Shown piece by piece: positions 9,343-16,890 of a stretch of DNA of 64,000 bases (the first letter of the stretch is position 1; the number at the start of each line of letters is the position of its first letter). The notes beneath the pieces were generated by a model. That model had not been told where the DNA came from, ran no database searches, and saw nothing but the letters and a program-made list of their open reading frames with translations. This DNA is from Mycolicibacterium cosmeticum. GTDB lineage: Bacteria > Actinomycetota > Actinomycetes > Mycobacteriales > Mycobacteriaceae. The DNA lies in NCBI RefSeq assembly GCF_000613185.1, contig NZ_CCBB010000003.1, positions 806,001-870,000 of the forward strand, given 5' to 3'. A program made the translations under genes and the position numbers.

Positions 9343-9357
9343 ATACCCCAAGGGTAT
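9343..9357. promoter_or_regulatory. Candidate LysR operator (T-N11-A palindrome)
   Basis: ATACCC and GGGTAT form a perfect inverted repeat with a 3-nt centre (CAA). It contains T9344 and A9356 separated by 11 nt, the classic LysR box. It overlaps the lysR ribosome-binding region and lies about 60 nt before the divergent SDR start, which would suit negative autoregulation plus control of the neighbour. Confidence 0.55.
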
Positions 9358-9414
9358 CGCCGGACGACGGGATAGGTCTTGGACACCGCCGGGCAGGCGG
9401 CTCACCGTAAAGAC

Positions 9415-10131
9415 ATGAGTCTGACGAACGAACGGGTCCTGATCATCGGCGGCACCTCGGGGATCGGCCTGGGTGTCGCGCACGCGGTCGCGCAACGGGG
9501 CGGTATCCCCATCGTGGCGTCGCGCCGGCAGGCCAGCGTGCAGCGCGCGCTGGCCGACCTGCCGGCCGGCGCCCGCGGGCAGGTGCTCGATGTCACCGAC
9601 GGTGCCGCGCTGGCCGCGGCGGCCGAGGAGATCGGTGCGCTGGAGCACCTGGTGTACACCGCAGGCGACGCCCTGGAGTTGACGCCGCTGGCGGGAGCCA
9701 CCCGCGACGTGGTCGCCGGCTTCCTCCTGACCCGGTTCATCGGCGCGCTAGACGCCGTGCGGCTGTTCGCCCCGAAGCTCAGCCCGGGTGGCTCCATCAC
9801 GCTGACGAGCGGCACCGCGGCGCATACACCGAGTTTCGGCGTGCTGCCCGTCAGCCTCTGCGGCGCGATGAACGCCGCCACCACGGCGCTGGCGGTCGAA
9901 CTGGCGCCCCTGCGGGTCAATGCCGTCGCACCCGGCGTGGTGCGCACCCCGCTGTGGGACACCGTGCCCGACACGGAACGGCAGGCGATGTTCGACGCCG
10001 CCGCGCAGCGGCTACCGCTCGGCCGGATCGGCGAAGTGCAGGACGCGGCACAGGCCTACGTCTATTGCATGGAACAGCGGTTCGGCACCGGTGTGGTGCT
10101 GACCGTCGACGGCGGCACGGTGCTGGTCTGA
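9415..10131 (+). CDS. SDR-family oxidoreductase with atypical active site
   Basis: A Rossmann fold with the NAD(P)-binding GGTSGIGLG at residues 10-18, followed by VYTAGD in the NAG position and the C-terminal PGVVRTPLW and TVDGGT segments, places this 238-residue protein in the classical SDR family. The catalytic Ser segment (LTSGTAA) is present. Where YxxxK is expected the sequence reads SLCGAMNAAT, so both the catalytic Tyr and Lys are missing. I recall an actinobacterial SDR subgroup with this altered motif, so this is probably not a mutation. It may be a non-canonical enzyme or a binding protein. It is divergent from the LysR gene and likely controlled by it. Confidence 0.8.
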   Translation: MSLTNERVLIIGGTSGIGLGVAHAVAQRGGIPIVASRRQASVQRALADLPAGARGQVLDVTDGAALAAAAEEIGALEHLVYTAGDALELTPLAGATRDVVAGFLLTRFIGALDAVRLFAPKLSPGGSITLTSGTAAHTPSFGVLPVSLCGAMNAATTALAVELAPLRVNAVAPGVVRTPLWDTVPDTERQAMFDAAAQRLPLGRIGEVQDAAQAYVYCMEQRFGTGVVLTVDGGTVLV

Positions 10132-10190
10132 GGGCTCCGGTACATCAGCCCTTGAGCAGGGCTCCGGCCCATCAGCCCTTGAGCAGGGCT
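10131..10190. repeat. 27-bp tandem duplication carrying two short hairpins between convergent genes
   Basis: Positions 10131-10157 and 10158-10184 are near-identical 27-bp units (two mismatches), with a partial third copy to 10190. Each unit holds AGCCCT-TGAGC-AGGGCT, a 6-bp hairpin. The array begins at the SDR stop codon and runs into the last codons of the minus-strand gene ending at 10172, so duplication probably copied that gene's 3' end and stop. The hairpins may act as a weak bidirectional terminator. Confidence 0.75.
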
Positions 10191-11014
10191 ACCACCTTGT
10201 CTTCGAGGGTCGGCGGGACGGCGTCCGGGTCCGGTGCGACGGTCTTGGGCAGCGGCACCGCCGGGTCGGCGAAATCCCGGTAGGTCTTGTCGCCGGCCAG
10301 CGCGAACAGCAGATATCCGGTCAGCAGCGCCCGCACCGCCTTCTGGGTGCCCTTGTCGGCGCCGGGCAGGCCGACCACCCTGCCCAGTCGCCTGCCTTCG
10401 GCGAGCCCACCGGGTTCGGCCTTGGCGACCGTGCGGGTGGTGGCGGTGGTCCAGGCGGCGGACAGGGCGTCGGCGTTGGACCGGATGCCGGTGCCGTCCG
10501 ACGGTGCCCGCAGGATCAGCCCGGGCAGCCGCAGACCGGCGGCCGGCTGTTCGGCCGGCGGGCTGGAGACCGCTGGGAACACCGCGGCCGCGGCCGCCAG
10601 TTTGTTCGGCATCCCCGCCGCGGCGAAGACCGCCGCAGAACCGCCGAAACCATGGCCGGCGGCGGCCAGCTTGCCGGGATGGACGCTGATCTTGCCGGGG
10701 CCCAGCCGCACCCCGGCGATGATGTCCAGCGTGGTGCCCAGGTCGACGGCCGCGTTGAGCACCGACGGGGCCAGTGACTTCTCGGTGTCGGGCGCGGCGG
10801 CGACGATGCCCCAGGAGGCGAGGTGCTCCAGGGTGCCCGCGTAACGGGCGGCGCCGGTCAGCCAGTCGTGCCCGAACGCGACGCCGGGCAGCCCCAGCCC
10901 GGTCTCCGGGGTGTAGACCACCCCGGGCAGGCCGGCGAAGGCCAGGTCGCCGCGGAGTACGCGATGGGGGCCGCGCCTGGTCAGCGCTGCGAACAGTTTC
11001 TTCGTGCCGGCCAC
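10172..11014 (-). CDS. Alpha/beta-hydrolase-fold protein lacking the nucleophile (Rv3438-like)
   Basis: The 280-residue product matches Rv3438 in size and in its position opposite glmS. It shows the chlorophyllase/dienelactone-hydrolase-like layout, with GVAFGHDW near residue 45 as the oxyanion strand. The nucleophile elbow reads GHGFGG instead of GHSFGG, so the catalytic Ser is Gly. That predicts a non-hydrolytic, perhaps ligand-binding, protein. There is no clear signal peptide. It diverges from glmS with a 72-nt gap and converges on the SDR gene across a tandem repeat. Confidence 0.75.
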   Translation of the reverse strand: MAGTKKLFAALTRRGPHRVLRGDLAFAGLPGVVYTPETGLGLPGVAFGHDWLTGAARYAGTLEHLASWGIVAAAPDTEKSLAPSVLNAAVDLGTTLDIIAGVRLGPGKISVHPGKLAAAGHGFGGSAAVFAAAGMPNKLAAAAAVFPAVSSPPAEQPAAGLRLPGLILRAPSDGTGIRSNADALSAAWTTATTRTVAKAEPGGLAEGRRLGRVVGLPGADKGTQKAVRALLTGYLLFALAGDKTYRDFADPAVPLPKTVAPDPDAVPPTLEDKVVALLKG

Positions 11015-11086
11015 GGGGATGACCCTAGCGCGCGGGACCGGCCGCGCGCCCGGGGCGGGGCCGGCGCTGCACTACCCTGGGTAACC

Positions 11087-12949
11087 ATGTGTGGAATCGT
11101 CGGCTACGTCGGACGGCGCCCCGCCTGCGAGATCGTGGTCGACGCGCTGCGCCGGATGGAGTACCGGGGGTACGACTCCTCGGGCGTCGCCCTGCTCGAC
11201 GGGGACGGTGGGCTCGTCGTCCGCCGTCGCGCCGGCCGGCTGGCCAACCTGGAAGAAGCGGTCACCGAGACGGATGCGGCGCTGCTCACCGGCACGACCG
11301 GCATGGGCCACACCCGGTGGGCCACCCACGGTCGGCCCACCGACCGCAACGCCCACCCGCACCGCGACGCCAGCGGCAAGTTCGCCGTGGTGCACAACGG
11401 GATCATCGAGAACTTCGCGGCGCTGCGCGCCGAGCTGGAGGCCGATGGCGTCGAGTTCGCCAGCGACACCGACTCCGAGGTGGCCGTGCACCTGGTCGCT
11501 CAGGCGCACCGCAGCGGTGCGACCGCCGGCGACTTCGTGGCCTCCGTGCTGGCGGTGCTGCGGCGTCTGGAGGGGCATTTCACCCTGGTGTTCGCCAGCG
11601 CCGACGATCCGGGCACCATCGTCGCCGCCCGCCGGTCCACTCCGCTGGTGGTCGGCGTCGGCGACGGCGAGATGTTCGTCGGATCCGATGTCGCCGCCTT
11701 CATCGAGCACACCCGAGACGCCGTCGAACTGGGCCAGGACCAAGCCGTCGTCATCACCGCCGACGGCTACAAGGTCACCGACTTCGCCGGTGCGGACGCC
11801 CCTGCCAGGGAGTTCCATATCGACTGGGACCTGTCCGCCGCCGAGAAGGGTGGCTACGACTACTTCATGCTCAAGGAGATCGCCGAACAGCCCGCGGCGG
11901 TGTCCGACACCCTGCTCGGCCACTTCGTCGACGGCCGCATCGTGCTCGACGAGCAGCGGCTGTCCGACCAGGAACTGCGCGACGTCGACAAGGTCTTCAT
12001 CGTCGCGTGCGGCACCGCGTACCACTCCGGCCTGCTGGCCAAGTACGCCATCGAACACTGGACCCGGCTGCCGGTCGAGGTCGAACTCGCCAGCGAATTC
12101 CGGTACCGCGACCCGGTGCTGGACCGCAGCACCCTGGTGATCGCCATCTCGCAGTCCGGCGAGACCGCCGACACGCTGGAAGCCGTGCGGCACGCCAAGG
12201 AACAGAAGGCCAAGGTGCTGGCCATCTGCAACACCAACGGCAGCCAGATCCCGCGGGAAGCCGACGCGGTGCTCTACACCCGGGCCGGGCCGGAGATCGG
12301 GGTGGCCTCCACCAAGACCTTCCTGGCCCAGGTGGCGGCGAATTACCTTGTCGGACTTGCCCTTGCGCAAGCGCGGGGCACCAAGTACCCCGACGAGGTG
12401 GCCCGCGAGTACCACGATCTGGAGGCGATGGCCGACCGGGTGGCCCGGGTGCTCACCTGCATGGAGCCGGTGACCGAACTGGCGCACCGGTTCGCGCAGT
12501 CGTCCGCGGTGCTGTTCCTGGGCCGCCACGTCGGTTATCCGGTGGCGCTGGAGGGTGCGCTCAAGCTCAAGGAGCTGGCGTACATGCACGCCGAGGGGTT
12601 CGCCGCCGGTGAGCTCAAGCACGGACCGATCGCGCTGATCGAGGACGACCTGCCGGTCATCGTGGTGATGCCGTCGCCGAAGAACTCGGCCACCCTGCAC
12701 GCCAAGCTGCTCAGCAATATCCGCGAGATCCAGGCGCGCGGCGCCGTCACCGTCGTCATCGCCGAAGAGGGGGACGACATGGTGGCCCCGTACGCCGATC
12801 ACCTGATCGAGATCCCGGCGGTGTCGACGCTGTACCAGCCGCTGCTGTCGACGATCCCGATGCAGGTGTTCGCCGCCGGGGTGGCCCAGGCGCGTGGCTA
12901 CGACGTGGACAAGCCGCGCAACCTGGCCAAGTCGGTGACCGTCGAGTAG
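11087..12949 (+). CDS. glmS: Glutamine-fructose-6-phosphate aminotransferase (isomerising)
   Basis: GlmS makes glucosamine-6-phosphate from fructose-6-phosphate and glutamine, the first committed step to UDP-GlcNAc; GlmM, encoded upstream, does the next. The product begins MCGIVGYVG, where Cys2 after Met removal is the glutaminase nucleophile, and continues with HTRWATHG and NGIIEN. Two SIS isomerase domains follow (ISQSGETADT in the first, LGRHVGYPVALEGALKLKE in the second), ending in DKPRNLAKSVTVE. I chose the ATG at 11087 (620 residues); the longer frame from 10823 overlaps the divergent gene. No glmS ribozyme is evident upstream. Confidence 0.97.
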   Translation: MCGIVGYVGRRPACEIVVDALRRMEYRGYDSSGVALLDGDGGLVVRRRAGRLANLEEAVTETDAALLTGTTGMGHTRWATHGRPTDRNAHPHRDASGKFAVVHNGIIENFAALRAELEADGVEFASDTDSEVAVHLVAQAHRSGATAGDFVASVLAVLRRLEGHFTLVFASADDPGTIVAARRSTPLVVGVGDGEMFVGSDVAAFIEHTRDAVELGQDQAVVITADGYKVTDFAGADAPAREFHIDWDLSAAEKGGYDYFMLKEIAEQPAAVSDTLLGHFVDGRIVLDEQRLSDQELRDVDKVFIVACGTAYHSGLLAKYAIEHWTRLPVEVELASEFRYRDPVLDRSTLVIAISQSGETADTLEAVRHAKEQKAKVLAICNTNGSQIPREADAVLYTRAGPEIGVASTKTFLAQVAANYLVGLALAQARGTKYPDEVAREYHDLEAMADRVARVLTCMEPVTELAHRFAQSSAVLFLGRHVGYPVALEGALKLKELAYMHAEGFAAGELKHGPIALIEDDLPVIVVMPSPKNSATLHAKLLSNIREIQARGAVTVVIAEEGDDMVAPYADHLIEIPAVSTLYQPLLSTIPMQVFAAGVAQARGYDVDKPRNLAKSVTVE

Positions 12950-12961
12950 CTGCGGGCCGGG

Positions 12962-13843
12962 GTGGGCGCAGTAGGACGCTGGCGCAGCGAGTCCGCCCGC
13001 GCCCACTACCTGCGGGCGTACGACGCCGCGATGGCGGCGCTGCCTCGCGCCGGTGAAACTTTCGACGTGTCAACCACGTTCGGGACCGTGCGGGCCTACC
13101 GGTTCGGTGGGCCCGGCGGGCGTCCGGTGCTGCTGCTGCCCGGCCGCAATGCGTCCACCCCCATGTGGGCGGACAATCTGCCGGGCCTGCTCGCGCGGCG
13201 GACGGTGTACTGCGTGGACCTGCTCGGTGAGCCGGGTCTGTCGGTGCAGCAGCTGCCGCTGACCGGGCCGGGGGATCAGGCGTGGTGGTTCGGTGAGCTG
13301 CTCGCCGGTCTCGGGCTGGATTCCGTGCACCTGCTGGGGGTGTCTTTCGGCGGCTGGAGTGCGGTCAATTACGCCGTGCACCAGCCGGCCCGGGTGGCCT
13401 CCCTGGCGCTGCTCGATCCGGTACTGACGTTCGCGCCCATACCGTTTCGCACCATGGCGGCCTTCGCCCCGATGGGTCTGGCCGGGACGCCGGAATGGCT
13501 GCGCCGCCGGATCCTGCGCTGGATCACCGGCGGCGCCGAGGTCGACGAGGACAACCCGGTGGCCGCGCTCATCGATGCCGGGACCGCCGATTTCGAGCTG
13601 CACCAGCCGGCGCCCACCCGGTTCAGCCGGGCTCAGTTGGCCGCGCTGGACGTGCCGGTGCTGGCGCTGATCGCCGGGCGCAGCGTCATCCACGACGCCC
13701 GCCGCGCCGCCGACACCGCACGCACGACGTTGCGGCACGGTCAGGTGGAATTGTGGGCGTCGGCATCGCACGCCATCACCGGGGAGTTCCCCGACGAGAT
13801 CGCCGCGCGTGCGCACCGGTTCTGGGACGGCGTCGACGGGTGA
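12962..13843 (+). CDS. Alpha/beta hydrolase
   Basis: A cytosolic alpha/beta hydrolase of 293 residues from the GTG at 12962, 12 nt after glmS. The nucleophile elbow is GVSFGGW, the oxyanion strand is LLPGRNAS, and a candidate triad His lies in ASASHAITGEFPDE near the C-terminus with an Asp in LDVPVLALIAGR-HD before it. A cap region separates the halves. The close spacing suggests co-transcription with glmS, but the substrate is unknown. It could be an esterase, lactonase or C-C hydrolase. Confidence 0.8.
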   Translation: MGAVGRWRSESARAHYLRAYDAAMAALPRAGETFDVSTTFGTVRAYRFGGPGGRPVLLLPGRNASTPMWADNLPGLLARRTVYCVDLLGEPGLSVQQLPLTGPGDQAWWFGELLAGLGLDSVHLLGVSFGGWSAVNYAVHQPARVASLALLDPVLTFAPIPFRTMAAFAPMGLAGTPEWLRRRILRWITGGAEVDEDNPVAALIDAGTADFELHQPAPTRFSRAQLAALDVPVLALIAGRSVIHDARRAADTARTTLRHGQVELWASASHAITGEFPDEIAARAHRFWDGVDG

Positions 13844-13915
13844 TGCGCCGCAATTGTGCGTTGTCATACCGCCGGACCGGTGAGCCGCGGACGAAACCGC
13901 ACAAACGCGCCGCGG

Positions 13916-14683
13916 TCAGACCCGAATGACGCTGGGCCCCAACGCCTCATAGCGGTGCGCTTCGGCGGTCGCCAGTTCGGATCCGGTGACGATCGATTCG
14001 AAATCCGGCACGTCGGCGAACCGGCAGAAGCTGGTCTCGCCGAATTTCGAATGCGCGGCGACCAGGATCCGGCGGCCGGCGACGGCCACCGCGGTCTGCT
14101 TGACCGCCGCCACCGCGGGGTCCGGTGTGGTCAGGCCGTGCTCGACGGTGATCCCGTTGGTGCCCAGGTACGCCACGTCGATCACCAGGGTGCGCAGCCG
14201 CTCCACCGCCCAATGATCCACCGTGGCAAGGGTTCTCCCACGCATCCGGCCACCGAGCAGCAGCACGGTCACGGTGTCGCTGTGCGCGAGCGCCTCGGCG
14301 GCCAGCAGCGAGGACGTCACCACCGTCAGCTCCCGCCCCGAGAGCTTCTCGGCGATCAGCCGGGGCGTGAATCCCTCGTCCAGATACACCGTTTCGGCGC
14401 CGTGCAGCAGGTTGGCGGCCGCGGCGGCGATCCGGTGTTTCTGCGCCAGGTCGACCTGGCTGCGGTATTCGACGGTGGATTCGAAGGCGGCCGTCTCCAG
14501 CGGGATGGCGCCGCCGTGCACCCGTTTGAGCAGCCGGCGCCCGGCCAGGACCTTCAGATCGCGGCGGATGGTCTCGGACGCGACCGCGAGCTCCTCGGCC
14601 AGCGGCTGCACCTCGACCCGCCCCCTGGTCCTGGCGAACTCGACGATGCGGCTCTGGCGGGTCTCTGAATCCACGGCTGACAT
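13916..14683 (-). CDS. DeoR-family sugar-phosphate-responsive repressor
   Basis: The 255-residue protein has an N-terminal DeoR helix-turn-helix (RVEVQPLAEELAVASETIRR, then DLKVL and RVHGGAI) and a C-terminal sugar-phosphate-sensing domain with VYLDEGFT and LGTNGITVEHGLTTPD. I start it at the ATG at 14683, 31 nt after the PTS gene on the same strand; the longer frame overlaps that gene. DeoR proteins next to PTS permeases typically repress the operon until the phosphorylated sugar binds. Likely operators are the palindromes between the PTS gene and the divergent dehydrogenase. Confidence 0.88.
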   Translation of the reverse strand: MSAVDSETRQSRIVEFARTRGRVEVQPLAEELAVASETIRRDLKVLAGRRLLKRVHGGAIPLETAAFESTVEYRSQVDLAQKHRIAAAAANLLHGAETVYLDEGFTPRLIAEKLSGRELTVVTSSLLAAEALAHSDTVTVLLLGGRMRGRTLATVDHWAVERLRTLVIDVAYLGTNGITVEHGLTTPDPAVAAVKQTAVAVAGRRILVAAHSKFGETSFCRFADVPDFESIVTGSELATAEAHRYEALGPSVIRV

Positions 14684-14714
14684 TGTGATCGGCGAACGGC
14701 AGCCTGGCCAGCAC

Positions 14715-16703
14715 CTATGCGCCCGCGCCCAGGACCGCGCGCACCTCCTCGGCGGTGCCGGCCGCACGCAGCCGGGCCACCTGCTCCTTGTCCAGGAACA
14801 CATGGGCGATCCGGGTGAGCAGAGCCATGTGGTCGTCACCCGCGCCGGCGATGCCGACCACGAACTCGGCGGGCTTGCCGTTCCAGTCGATCGGATCGGG
14901 GTAGCGGACGAACGAGATCCCGGTCTTGCGGATGGCGCCCTTGGCCTCGTTGGTCCCGTGCGGGATGGCCAGGCCGTTGCCCATGTAGGTGGACACCGAC
15001 TGCTCGCGCTCGTGCATCGCATCGACGTAGGACGGGTCGACCGCGCCGGCCGCCACCAGCAGCTGCCCGGCCTCGGTGATGGCGTCGTGGGCGTTGGCCG
15101 CCGAACCGTTGAGCACGATCGACTCGGGCCCGAACACGTCGGCGCCGGTCTTGGCGGGCTCGTCGGGCTTTTCCGACGCGGCGGCGGGCGTGGTGCCCGT
15201 GCCGTTGGTCTGCTGCAGCAACTCCACGATCTCGTCGTAGCGCGGCGTGCTCATGAAATCGTCGACCGACACGTGGATGGCCGATGCGGTCCGTTGCCGG
15301 GCCCGCTCGGTGAGGTCGCGGTGGGTGACCACCAGCCCGTAGGTGTCGGTCAGGTTGGCGATCGACTGGTTGGTCACCTTGACGTCCCCGAAGCCGGCCG
15401 CCTGCACCTTCTTGCGCAGCACCGAGGCACCCATCGCCGAGGATCCCATCCCGGCGTCGCAGGCGAACACGATGCTGCTGATCCGGCCGGGGTCGGCGCC
15501 GGTCAGTGCGGCCGCCACGCTGGAGCGTTTGCCCTTGAGGGACTCCATCTCGGCGGTCGCGGCGGCCAGGTCGGGCTCGTCGGTGCTGCGGTCGGTCTTG
15601 AGCAGCAGGGCGGCCACGGCGAACGACACCCCGGTGGAGGCCAGCACGGCCAGCGTCACGCCGAGGAAGCTGCTGCCCGGCGTCTGGGCGTAGATCGCGA
15701 TGATCGACCCGGGCGCGGCCGGGGCCCGCAGCCCCGAACCGAACAGCACGTTGATGAACACGCCGGTCATGCCGCCCAGGATGGTGGCCGCGATCAGCTT
15801 CGGCTTCATCAACACGTACGGGAAGTAGATCTCGTGGATGCCGCCGAAGAACTGGATGATCGCCGCGCCGGGCGCCGACGCGCGCGCCGCCCCGCGGCCG
15901 AACACCATGAAGGCCAGCAGGACCCCGAGGCCCGGGCCGGGGTTGGTCTCGAGCAGGAACAGGATCGACTTCCCGGTCTCCAACGCCTGGGTGGTGCCCA
16001 GCGGAGTCAGCACGCCGTGGTTGATGGCGTTGTTCAGGAACAGCACCTTGGCCGGCTCGATGAGCAGCGACGTCAGGGGCAACAGGTCGTTGTCGACCAG
16101 GAAGTTCACCGCGTTGCCCGCGCCCTTGGTGAACGCTTCGACGATCGGCCCGATGCCGAAGAACCCGAAGACGGCCAACAGCAGCCCCAGGATGCCGGCC
16201 GAGAAGTTGTCCACCAGCATCTCGAAGCCGGGCCGGATCTTGCCCTCCCACAACGCATCCAGCCGCTTCATGCAGTAGCCGCCGAGCGGGCCCATGATCA
16301 TCGCGCCCATGAACATCGGCACGTCGGCGCCGGTGACCACGCCCATGGTGGCGATCGCGCCCACCACCGCACCGCGGTTGCCGTGCACCATCCGCCCGCC
16401 GGTGTAACCGATCAGGATCGGCAGCAGGTAGGTGATCATCGGGCCGACGATTCCGGCGCCGTCGAAGTCACCCCAGCCGCCGATCTTGGCGACCCAGCCA
16501 CTGGGATCCTGCAAGTTGTGGAAGATGCCGGTGAGCCAGCCGGCCTTGATGAACAGGGCGGTGATCAAACCCCAGGCGATGAACGCGCCGATATTCGGCA
16601 TGACCATGTTCGACAGTGCGGTGCCCAGTTTCTGCACCCGCACGCGTGCGCCGCCGCGTGGTGCCCCGCCGGACGGCGCTGCAGGGGTTTCGACCAGGGA
16701 CAT
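14715..16703 (-). CDS. mtlA: PTS mannitol-type permease, EIICBA
   Basis: This membrane permease imports and phosphorylates a polyol, most likely mannitol. Residues about 20-350 form the EIIC channel (NMVMPNIGAFIAWGLI, NHGVLTPLGT, and GGIHEIYFPYVLMKP, the mannitol-family signature). The EIIB domain has CDAGMGSSAMGA with phospho-Cys415. The C-terminal EIIA domain has NGLAIPHGTNEAK with phospho-His582. All three domains are in one 662-residue chain, as in E. coli MtlA. The ATG at 16703 is chosen for its GGAGGTCACC ribosome site. EI and HPr are not in this window. Mycobacteria rarely carry a mannitol PTS, so the substrate is inferred from the family. Confidence 0.92.
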   Translation of the reverse strand: MSLVETPAAPSGGAPRGGARVRVQKLGTALSNMVMPNIGAFIAWGLITALFIKAGWLTGIFHNLQDPSGWVAKIGGWGDFDGAGIVGPMITYLLPILIGYTGGRMVHGNRGAVVGAIATMGVVTGADVPMFMGAMIMGPLGGYCMKRLDALWEGKIRPGFEMLVDNFSAGILGLLLAVFGFFGIGPIVEAFTKGAGNAVNFLVDNDLLPLTSLLIEPAKVLFLNNAINHGVLTPLGTTQALETGKSILFLLETNPGPGLGVLLAFMVFGRGAARASAPGAAIIQFFGGIHEIYFPYVLMKPKLIAATILGGMTGVFINVLFGSGLRAPAAPGSIIAIYAQTPGSSFLGVTLAVLASTGVSFAVAALLLKTDRSTDEPDLAAATAEMESLKGKRSSVAAALTGADPGRISSIVFACDAGMGSSAMGASVLRKKVQAAGFGDVKVTNQSIANLTDTYGLVVTHRDLTERARQRTASAIHVSVDDFMSTPRYDEIVELLQQTNGTGTTPAAASEKPDEPAKTGADVFGPESIVLNGSAANAHDAITEAGQLLVAAGAVDPSYVDAMHEREQSVSTYMGNGLAIPHGTNEAKGAIRKTGISFVRYPDPIDWNGKPAEFVVGIAGAGDDHMALLTRIAHVFLDKEQVARLRAAGTAEEVRAVLGAGA

Positions 16704-16786
16704 GGTGACCTCCGGATTGTCTCGGTGTCGGCCGGCGCGTGGGTGACGCCGGTCACATGCCTGCAAGTTAACCGCACAACCGGGCA

Positions 16787-16802
16787 TGATTGCAAGCAAT
16801 CA
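16787..16802. promoter_or_regulatory. Palindromic candidate operator between mtlA and the dehydrogenase
   Basis: TGATTGC (16787-16793) and GCAATCA (16796-16802) are perfect inverted arms around AA. About 10 nt further on, GCACAAAAGTGTG is a second, shorter CACA/TGTG palindrome. Both lie midway between the divergent mtlA and dehydrogenase starts, where a DeoR repressor would control both transcripts. Confidence 0.5.
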
Positions 16803-16890
16803 GGCGCAAATGGGCACAAAAGTGTGTGGAGTTATGACCGTTTCCGGTAGAGTCGGTTCAGCATGTAACCCCCGACACAGGAGGACCGTC

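Noticed and set aside
11015..11086. glmS ribozyme upstream of glmS
   Set aside because: The gap to the divergent gene is only 72 nt and shows no ribozyme-like core. glmS ribozymes are known mainly from Firmicutes.
11072..13006. A 644-codon minus-strand open frame over glmS
   Set aside because: It is antisense to glmS, a gene with clear family motifs, and its translation is rich in His, Gly and Arg with no motif. Long antisense frames are normal in GC-rich genomes with G/C third positions.
14223..16850. An 875-codon plus-strand open frame over mtlA
   Set aside because: It is the antisense shadow of the PTS permease; composition (His/Gln/Arg/Gly-rich) is typical of a shadow and there is no domain.
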